Source of the DNA: Chrysaora quinquecirrha
Taxonomy: Eukaryota; Cnidaria; Scyphozoa; Semaeostomeae; Pelagiidae
Assembly (NCBI GenBank): GCA_014526335.1
Contig: JACTAT010000027.1
Coordinates: forward strand, 2,732,394-2,796,393
Reading direction: 5' to 3'
Length of the DNA: 64,000 nt
A model generated the notes under the pieces. That model was not told the origin of the DNA. It did not search any database and was given only the letters and a program-made list of their open reading frames with translations. Positions within the stretch are counted from its first letter, which is position 1. Each line of letters begins with the position of its first letter. Position numbers and translations under genes: made by a program. This document shows, piece by piece, positions 56,301 through 64,000 of the stretch.

Positions 56301-59300
56301 CCCATTTGAAGTCATTCCAGTACGAGCCCCATACACTCTAAAAATGATAACAAAGATGGTATGTATTACGAGCTAACTACAATCCTCAACATAAGGGTCG
56401 AGAATTTCTTTAGAAATAGAAATAATATCATTTAGCGACCCTACTCTCTCCCAATTCACTGTTGCTGGTTGAGATTGCTTAAATTTCGTCAGGCCTGCTC
56501 CTCATAAAATAAACAACATTTGAGACAATGTGGGGGATTTTGAGAAATAAATATTTTTTGTAAATGATGGCAGAAAATGTGGGAACTTAACTGTTTTTCT
56601 GAAGACTTTATGGCGAGGATTGATTTTGAGATAACTGAACGAAGCTATTCGTTGTTAATCCTATAAGGTTCCTTATTCTATAAGGTACTATGACAGCAAA
56701 AGGGACTTAAGTTTAAGAGTAATTTAGTTGAACATAATATGCTAAATGAATAGATTAAAATTTGATTAAGATAAGCTTTTCTTTGCTGTCCTACAAGCTA
56801 ACTGAGTAGCTTTTGTTTGCTATCGTACGACAACGTTCGAACATTAGAGTTTCTGTTATGCTAAAGCAATTGGTTTTGTATTTTCCAATCCACCGTTTAT
56901 TCCAACCCCCGCTTATTAGATTTTAATAATATTTCCGACCCCCCATTATTCCCACCTCCCCCGATTATTCGGTACTTCAGAGTATCTCGAACTTTTGAAA
57001 ATTTTCAAAATAGCGGCTGTTGGTCGAAAAGGTCCATAGATAAAATAATCTTGCGTTAGAGTTTAGAGGTCCTAGGTTCGAAACCTTTCTTTGTCGTATA
57101 TATCCGTATTTTTGGACAATAGATAAACATTATTTTTCTACTCAAATAATGATAATAATTATTGATTATATAAAATATTTAGAACGAAGAGAATTTAAAA
57201 ACAGGAAAATTAATCTTACAGTATGATTGTTGATGTAAACATCTTCTTCGTACTTCGACTTTGCAACTGCTTTTTCTTGACCTTGGAAATGATAAGAAAA
57301 TTGCATTAAAGCAAAACACTATAGGATAACACTTCATTTTTAATAAGTAACTGGACTTCTGGTCCAGCCCTCAAAGTTTCTTAAAATTTTAGACATTTCA
57401 GCCCTCACGGAATGACTGACACCCCTTAAAAGCTCTTATTTTGGCTCTTTTCTTGCTTTTCAATGTTACTGACATGGTTGCAATGATGTATTGTATAAAG
57501 AAAGCTATCTCCACCAAAACGTTCAGCCCTAGTTGCTTGTTGACCAGTTGCTTATTAAAAAAGTGTTTGACATTGATAACTCTTAGCCAACATAAGCATA
57601 CAATCTTTGAAACACGCTATGCTATTGCACGTACGGCAATTGCATCTTCTTTTTTATTTAATGGCTTAAAGTAACTTCAGGAATTATTTTTCATTGCCGT
57701 CTTTTGATGTCTTGATTCATTCTTCATTTTCAGCAACTGTATTTTATTTAGAAAAAACTGATGATAATACTGTAAATTTGACGAATGTTGACGATTTCAC
57801 AGACTACTGAAACACAAAAATGCTGCAACTGAATGGCGCCTCTCGCGTTCTACGGTTCTACAAAATGAGCGCCAAAAACCCGAGTTTCCTAGCAGGTCCA
57901 GTTGGTAATCTTTTGACACAAGAGCTGTATTTTTCATTGCTCAGTGAAGGACGAGTGAGCTCTCCCGAATCGTTGTCCCGATAAATACCAAAGGCTTGTC
58001 AACGATAAGCGGCGATCGAACAACTAAATGTGTCAGAAACAGCCTTGATTAGGGCGAATATATTTACAATGTTCTCAACAAATTTTCTGCTGAAAAGAGG
58101 TCGAATAAGACACACTTTTGTGGCTCTTTATATGCAAGAAAGTCACATTTATATGGTTCTTCAATCCTTAAACAGACTTCTTGGACTTTAGTGAAAAGTT
58201 GAAATACTATAAAATAATCTTCGTGCCTTCGTCTGAAAGTTCAAGCAGTCGTTCCGTTCCTGTTGCTATAAGTAAAATTATTGGGAGGACTATTCATGCT
58301 AAATGCAGGCCGAATCATGTTAGTTGTAGTCTTACCTTTGATGACTTTGCCCGTTCTTGAATACTCGACATATTCTTCCTAGAACAACAAAATATCACTG
58401 AATTTACTTACGGGGGGCAATTTAAGTAGTGGGAGGTATATCAGAGGCATGTGAGTTTGCAAAACAGACTTGGTGACCAAAGGAAAACACTTGTACATTC
58501 AACTCCCAAGATCAAAACCCGAAACAACATTTGGCTCTAAGAAGCCAAAAACCCAGATAGTGATCGAGTCTCCTTTATAAAGAATCTCTTGAGATATCAG
58601 GTAACATGGTTCTTATTTATTGAGTAGAAAATTGATAACTTTAGGCTGTGGGTTCTCAATAAAGAAAGGTTGTTGCGTGTGGGTTTTGCTGCAACTCCAC
58701 TGCTAACATACGTGACCACATACTAAAAGACAAACTCACTCAAGACAAATTACGGCTCGTTAACCCTTGTGACGACTATTTATGATACTGCATCGCAAAG
58801 AGTTGTAAATAAAGCTATTATGAAAACCTACCGTTTGTGCAAGTAACAATTCTTTTGCAGGCGTGTCGAGATGTTCTTCTCCACCATACTGCAAGGCAAA
58901 GCGAATACACACGTTGAAAAACGCGAATATTGTACCAATCAACATCATTAGGCCTCTGTTACACCGTAGGGGCAGCTATTGTTGCGTCTTGATTTTCAAG
59001 CGGGCAACAATTCACCGTTTTTGTACTTAGAAATTGATTTTTGACTTTGATAATGTTGCTTTTCTTCGTTCATGAATCTTCATCAAACCTCCAGCCTAGC
59101 AACCATTGCCAGAAATCATGTTCAAATTATTACACGCCTCTTATCTGGGGGTGGACCAGGGGTGGAGCTTTGAAATGAAGAGGTACGCTGTGTAGGAGCT
59201 AACCGTTCATTGAACTTGATTTCTAGCAATCGTTTCTAGCAGCCTTGAAGAGGCAAGCATGAAGAAAAACAGCATTAGTGAAATAAAAAGCTTTAATTTC

Positions 59301-62300
59301 CAAGTACAAACACGGTGCATTATTGCCCATGGTCTTATTGCTCAAACCATCAAACCATGAGAATTTTAGGCCCTTTTTTGAAACTAAATAGAAAATTAAG
59401 GGCCAAAATTCTCAATGTTAATGTGCTTTAGTATTTATAATAAAAACTATGGAAAACACATTATTCTATTTTACCTTTTCGATAATGCTTTCTTTCTCTC
59501 CTTTTTCGTGTTGTTCTTTTTTAATCTTAAATTCTTTGTTGAGTAACGCCAGTTTAGTTGGGTCTGCTTCCAAATGCACGTCTGCACCTCTTTCATAAGC
59601 TTGCCAAGCGAATACTGGAAAACAAAGATCGGGAATAAGTAACGCTCTTAAATAAAGGAAGTTGTATGGTATTTTGAGGATAAAGTAGCAAAGCTTCATA
59701 TCAAGCAAGAAATTTTCATTTCATCTTTTATGGTTAACGTTTCTTATAAATGGTTTCTTAAAATAAAACGCATTAATCTTGCAGCAGGCTTGAGAGAACA
59801 GTAGGCTGTTTTAGCAACGGGACGCCACAAGTGAAGAAGACGTCGTGAGCAGATAAAGAATCTGGGCACTAGACTAGCTATTTTCCCGGGTCTTCAGATT
59901 TCACCTTCTGTCGACAACGTCATCTTGGCTGCTTTCATGTTCTCGTGAAATCGTCAAAATTTTGCGTTGCTCTGTAAGCTGTAGCAGTTACTTCAGCAAC
60001 CAAACCAGTTAGTTAATGCCATAATTTGCATTTTTAACGGGGATCTATCACAAAAACAGTGAAAGGAACCAATTCAGAAAGAAATGGTGGGCTTAAAGAC
60101 TCGTTCTTATACTGGCCTAACAATTAGGCCCTAATATGCCAGTATGTCGCCACCCTTCAATGCTAAATTTAACATTTTAATCAAAAAGCTAGAGGACCTT
60201 ATTGACAAAGACGGCGTTCTTGTTGGTAGCTGCGTCCTGTTGCTAAAACAGCCTAGTAATACAATGAAATCACCATATAACTGACACCAGTGGGAAAAAT
60301 GTAATTGCCCCTTATAGAGAGGATTCAACTGTATGGAGAATTGTTCTTTTTTCAAAGAAATGACCTTAAAAATATTTGTCCGGTGTCAGGAGGTGTCCGT
60401 TGCATAGAGGTGTCCGTTATTGGAGACTTCATTGTGTTTATTTCAGGATATTTTCAAAGTACTTACATTGTGATCGAGCCATATCTTTGACGTCACCTTG
60501 AGCTCGTACCCAGTTATCACCATAAAAGTTTATCCTGGATGATAAGAGAAAGAGGAAAATTAAAAAAAAAATCTGTCACAAGAAAACTTGTGAGAAACAG
60601 CGGAAACATCTCTGGACAACATTTGTCGCAATTTGAAATTTTGTATTTACCGCTCGAAAACTATTAACAGTAAAGAGCTACACCAAAGAAAGACGACTAA
60701 TTATGTGTAAGGAAGTGTTCTCGCTTAGCTTTGGAGGTTGAATTAATTATATTTGATTGAATAAGCGATATGGCGATAGCATGTGGCCTAGTTAATGCAG
60801 TGCCTTGTGGCGAATTGCTTTCAATATACATAGCGAAAAATGCGTTAAGTTAAGCCAGGCTTATGTCGACCTAAGATACGATAGAGCCTAGAGCTAATAG
60901 GCCAACTAGTTCTAACTACTTAATTATTTCGACATGTCAACAACTTATCAGAACTTATCGGACACGGGTTAGCAGTCGGCAACTAGTTCTGAATGTGTTC
61001 AATGTCTTCGGCAAACTTACAATTTTCCTTTTTCCGAATTTTCTAACGGATTTTGCTTCATCGATCTGGTTTTCGGGTCATAATATGCAGATTTCGTGTC
61101 CAGATTGTACAGATACTACAGAAAGAGAGGATATAATAAAATCTATGGTGCTACGAAGATACAACATGCAAATCAAAAGCAAGACATAAAAAAAACTGAA
61201 TAAAAAATTTTTGTTTCACAAACCTTAGCTGTGTCTTCACGAATCCTCAAATTCCTCACTGTCGTTCGCCTAAATCAATAATAGAGAGATGTCAAAAAGA
61301 ATACCAAAAGATCAGATCGTTGTTTAAATTGTGACACCATTCGCTTCACATTTTCAGTATAAGAACACTTTGGCTTCGTTCACAGCCTGTCCGTTTATTA
61401 TTTTTGGGCTGATTTTTCACCACGCTTTTATTGCTCCCCCTACCCTTCTCTAAAAAATATTCAAAGTGAGTTTGAGGGAAAGGACTTTTCGCCGATTGTA
61501 GACTTTGTTTAGACTTATTTCCTGAGTCGTAGTTTTCGCTATTGAGTTCAACTGCTACAGGCTCAAACTACGACTAAGATGACAGGTTATCATTTCGACT
61601 AACTTTTTTCTGTCTTGTCTCGATTTCATAATAACCATAGTTACAGTGATGTCAACGGGCAAGTGAGTGTAATGGCCTAAATCTACGGGGTCTAAAACCC
61701 CTTGAAAAATAACGTTACTTTGTCTAAAACTTTTACCATTGGCCTTAGAACGGTCTTAGCAATCCAACCTTTCCGAAATTAACCTAACAGTTTTTCGAGC
61801 TATACTGGGGACAGGGGAAATGGAGGGGAAAGATCCGCTGTGGTGACCCCCACACAAGGATAAGCCGTAAAAAGAAGCCCCAAAACGGCTCCCGATGAGG
61901 GCTCTTGTCGACGCTGGGACGTTGAGACGTTGCAATGAACCAGTCTCGTCTCAATGCGCGACAACTTTTTGATGTGTACAGGCACTTTAAAAACAAGTTC
62001 TAAAGCATACTTATATCTCGGTTTGTTGTTGAACTCATTTTGATAATTGATACCTGGGGCTCATGTAATAAGTCTAGACTTTGTTTAGCCAAGTAGCTAG
62101 TTTCCGAGATAGCAGAAGAGAGGCCCCATTAGGGTATTGGAAATATGGGATATTTCCAGAAAAAGTTAAAGGAACAAGGGATAATTCTACACAAAATGAA
62201 GGGTAAACGGAATATTTTGTTAAAAAATTCTGGGATAAAAAGGAGAAAACAAAGAGGGGATAAGGGATGTGTTGAGCAAAATTTTACGAGATATGGGAAA

Positions 62301-63484
62301 CTCTTACCCCCTCTAAAGGGGCCTCAGAACATTTTACTCGAACCTCAGCCTAATTTTTCTTAAAGGTTGTTCTTCGAAAAATCATGTTTATACAGAATGA
62401 AAGCCATTGATACGAGACCTAGAAAGTAGATGTTAAATCTAGGAAAAAGATCATCTTACAGTTTTGAATCGAATTTTTGTCCAGGCATGAACATTTCTTC
62501 CGCGTATTTTTCTTCATCTTCGTCATCATCTCCAGCCTCATATACACAACAAAAACATAGATTAAGATACAGCAAAAGAATCCTTTGTCGTTCACCTAAT
62601 AGCAAGCCAAAAACCGTCAATGCTGCAGCAACGATGGGCGTTTACAGAGGGACCAAACTTGTAAATCGTTCGAACAATTCATAAATCACTATCAACAGTG
62701 GCGCGAATTAACTGATCCTTTGTAAAAAAATATATTTTTCTTCATTGTCTTTTCTTCTTCGGCCATAAGGTAGTCTCCCCTAATGAGTTGCTATTCTTTT
62801 GTTACCCAATTGCAATGTAGTTATACAAGTTAGCCCAAAATTTTTTACGTTCAGTTACAGTTAAGATCAGTGCGGTCCTAAAAGTGCGGTCTTGTAATAT
62901 ACTGTATGTAGAAACTAGAAACGTAATATACCCATAAAAGTAGGTATATTACGTGTATTAATACATGTACATATGCAATACAATACATGTATTAATACAT
63001 GTAATATACACCGCATTAGACATGATAGTCACTAACTATCATGACAAGCCTGTGATATTTAGTTGGGCAACGTTTCGGGAGAGATCCGTCTCCCATCATC
63101 AGGCAATGAGAAATGTGAGAGACGGATCGCTCCCGAAACGTTGCCCTACTAAATATCAAAGGCTTGTCATGATAAGTGGTGACTATCATGTCTACTACGC
63201 TGTCAGAAACAGCCTTGATAAGACCGAATATATTTACATGTAATATATGTTGGTATGTAATACATAATGCCTCACAATACTGAGCATGTGCTAACGGGAA
63301 GGGTATCCTTTTTATCTAAAACGCTGAACTTTACATAACCTTACACAACAGAGTGAGTACAGCGTATTAATCCATGATTCTGGCCATACAAGCAAAACAT
63401 AATTACCAATTTTTCTTTGACTGCTTCAGTTTTTCCTTCAGCAAAATCTTCTTCAAGTTGCGCAGCCTTCAACTGCCTCTTTGC
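50355..63484 (-). CDS. SLU7: Pre-mRNA splicing factor SLU7, last 14 exons (5' end off window)
   Basis: SLU7 acts in the second catalytic step of splicing and in 3' splice-site choice. Exons: 63407-63484, 62460-62536, 61224-61269, 61021-61115, 60467-60534, 59475-59614, 58832-58888, 58336-58378, 57220-57281, 56230-56337, 53845-53931, 51980-52078, 51363-51433, 50355-50466 (TAA). They encode 380 residues in continuous phase. Matches to human SLU7 include [133 protein letters not shown] and the end [18 protein letters not shown]. The basic, coiled region before the C-terminus is shorter in lysines than in human. The N-terminal exons with the CCHC zinc knuckle must lie beyond 64000. The last intron is AT-AC (separate entry). 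Confidence 0.95.
50467..51362 (-). other. SLU7: U12-type AT-AC intron, last intron of SLU7
   Basis: On the minus strand the intron opens ATATCCTTC at 51362, eight of nine bases of the U12 donor consensus RTATCCTTT. It ends in AC at 50468-50467. The branch site CTCCTTGAC, eight of nine of TTCCTTRAY, puts its A at 50477, 10 bases from the intron end, inside the usual U12 spacing. Joining AGACC to GTATAAT gives RKRP-YNSM, the conserved SLU7 junction, in frame and without gap. The nearest AG acceptor (TATCTTAG) would insert about 20 mainly hydrophobic residues. Confidence 0.88.
51636..51915. mobile_element. Family-A MITE in SLU7 intron
   Basis: Ends AGACCCTGACCAAAGGATC and TTGATCGTTTGGCCAGGGCC. 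The copy lies 65 bases from exon 51980-52078, on its donor side. Confidence 0.78.
52409..52999 (-). mobile_element. Non-autonomous mariner element with decayed transposase end
   Basis: Terminal inverted repeats begin CAGGGTGGCCCAAAAAAGGG at the left and mirror at the right (CCCTTTTTTGGGCCACCCTG). The element is flanked by TA on both sides (52407-52408, 53000-53001), as for Tc1/mariner. On the minus strand near 52740-52665 the frame reads EKCIEQD, a stop, then GHFEHI, the C-terminal end common in mariner-type transposases. The 591-bp length cannot hold a full transposase. Confidence 0.85.
53420..53770. repeat. Direct duplication of a ~240-bp unit in SLU7 intron
   Basis: GCGTAAAATTTGTATGTGTC occurs at about 53439 and 53686. 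GAAAATATTTAATG(C)GACGAAAATTTTGCTGAAAT occurs at about 53626 and again at 52350, left of the mariner element. The flanks of the mariner therefore derive from one repeated unit. Confidence 0.75.
54030..54375 (-). mobile_element. SINE family 3, copy in SLU7 intron
   Basis: Head AGCGTTGTGGTTCGCACTTG, diverged B-box TGATTCAAACAC, core AGGGAGCACAAAATTAC, tail of TTTACC repeats at 54030-54050. Confidence 0.8.
55101..55271 (+). mobile_element. SINE family 2 inside the dead transposase
   Basis: Full copy, TGCTGCGGTGTCGTGGTG head to CACTTTCACCTTC tail. It splits the transposase pseudogene between its LKSWFRE and KAVFP blocks. Confidence 0.82.
55470..55580 (+). mobile_element. SINE family 2, 5'-truncated copy
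   Basis: Begins at AGCCCAGCCACGGTAGCG, past the A-box, and ends in TTCACCTTCACCTTCAC. It is 200 bases from the full copy in the same orientation and interrupts the same transposase. Confidence 0.82.
57329..57566. mobile_element. Family-L MITE in SLU7 intron
   Basis: Second copy of the element at 47768-48012, same orientation, ends AATAAGTAACTGGAC and CCAGTTGCTTATTAAAAAAG. Confidence 0.78.
61510..62076. mobile_element. TAGACT-ended element with 9-bp duplication in SLU7
   Basis: Ends TAGACTTATTTCCTGAG and CTCATGTAATAAGTCTA, exact repeats GACTTTGTT at 61501-61509 and 62077-62085. At 567 bp it is the longest of the four such elements here and may carry an inner insertion. It lies in the SLU7 intron between exons 61224-61269 and 62460-62536. 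Confidence 0.82.
63017..63240. mobile_element. Family-D fold-back element in SLU7 intron
   Basis: Two arms carry AGCCTGTGATATTTAGT.../ACTAAATATCAAAGGCT and GATAGTCACTAACTATC. The middle hairpin pairs AGATCCGTCTC with GAGACGGATC. Partial copies: 41768-41866, 57960-58075, 63778-63875, each keeping ATATCAAAGGCTTGTCATGAT or a close variant. Confidence 0.72.
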
Positions 63485-64000
63485 CTAAAAACAAAATTCA
63501 CTAGCTACTTAAAGCTGTCTTAATACTATGCAAGCGTAGAATGTGCAAAACGAAGTTTTAATGGCAAATAGAAAATCTCGATATTAGACCTTTTCAAAGA
63601 GGTCTGGGTCGGCACCATATTTTCTCGTAGATGGTGGAGAGGTATTGCAGCAGATTTGCTTGATATTCGCGTATAATTGGAGTTAAAGTGAAAGAAAGGA
63701 TTCAAGTACCAGCTTATCTACTCAAGGCGGAATTTAATCAAGTTTCGTTTCCCGAGTTACTTGCATAAAAGAGTTACTTGCCCTACTAAATATCAAAGGC
63801 TTGTCATGATAAGTGGCGGCTATCATGTCTAATACGGTGTCAGAAACAGCCTTGATGAGTTCAAATATATTTACTTTGGATAAAAGACTTTGCTTGTATC
63901 TTGTTTCTTGCGTTTCTGAAGATATTTGCAACATTTATTGTCATCGATTACTTTTCTCTCTTTGTTTTCCATTATTCGTGAATTTGAAGAAATATAAATC

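Noticed and set aside
57021..57090. tRNA-like B-box GGTTCGAAACC
   Set aside because: No A-box at proper distance and no repeat partner seen; single-motif match only.

Overview
This is a stretch of an animal nuclear genome. The genes are intron-rich, with GT-AG splice sites and introns from about 80 bases to 2 kb or more. The proteins are standard metazoan ones, and the spaces between exons are packed with short inverted-repeat transposons and tRNA-derived SINEs. Gene structure, the Shaker-type potassium channel and the repeat load fit an early-branching or other invertebrate animal, perhaps a cnidarian such as a coral or sea anemone. I cannot fix the species from the sequence alone.

Four protein-coding genes are supported, all on the minus strand. 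(1) About 5101-21811 is an INPP5F/Sac2-type inositol phosphatase with 17 recognisable exons, start codon to the end of the SAC domain; its C-terminal part lies beyond the left edge. (2) 24103-29636 is a complete four-exon mitoferrin (SLC25A28/37 family) of 350 residues. (3) 32936-35749 is a complete two-exon voltage-gated potassium channel of 501 residues. (4) 50355-63484 holds the last 14 exons of the splicing factor SLU7; its first exons, with the zinc knuckle, lie beyond the right edge. I found no functional link that would make these four an operon-like unit.

The best single observation is in SLU7. Its last intron (50467-51362) has the hallmarks of a U12-type AT-AC intron: ATATCCTTC donor, CTCCTTGAC branch site, terminal AC. 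Only this splice restores the conserved RKRPYNSM junction. A splicing factor thus appears to need the minor spliceosome for its own mRNA.

The rest is mobile DNA, much of it readable to the base. There are four elements with TAGACT termini and exact 9-bp target duplications, three hAT-like elements with 8-bp duplications (one of them inexact; two are nested in other elements), a TTAA-flanked piggyBac-like element, a mariner with a decayed transposase end, two pogo/Tigger-like copies flanked by TA, three SINE families, and a 5'-truncated LINE. A broken pogo/Jerky-type transposase inside a SLU7 intron is itself split by two SINE copies. A 541-bp modular palindrome (43480-44020), a 52-bp minisatellite (48729-48986) and a long ATC-type trinucleotide tract (about 3777-4190) complete the picture. 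The longest gene-free interval is 35750-50354. No rRNA, true tRNA or CRISPR was seen.
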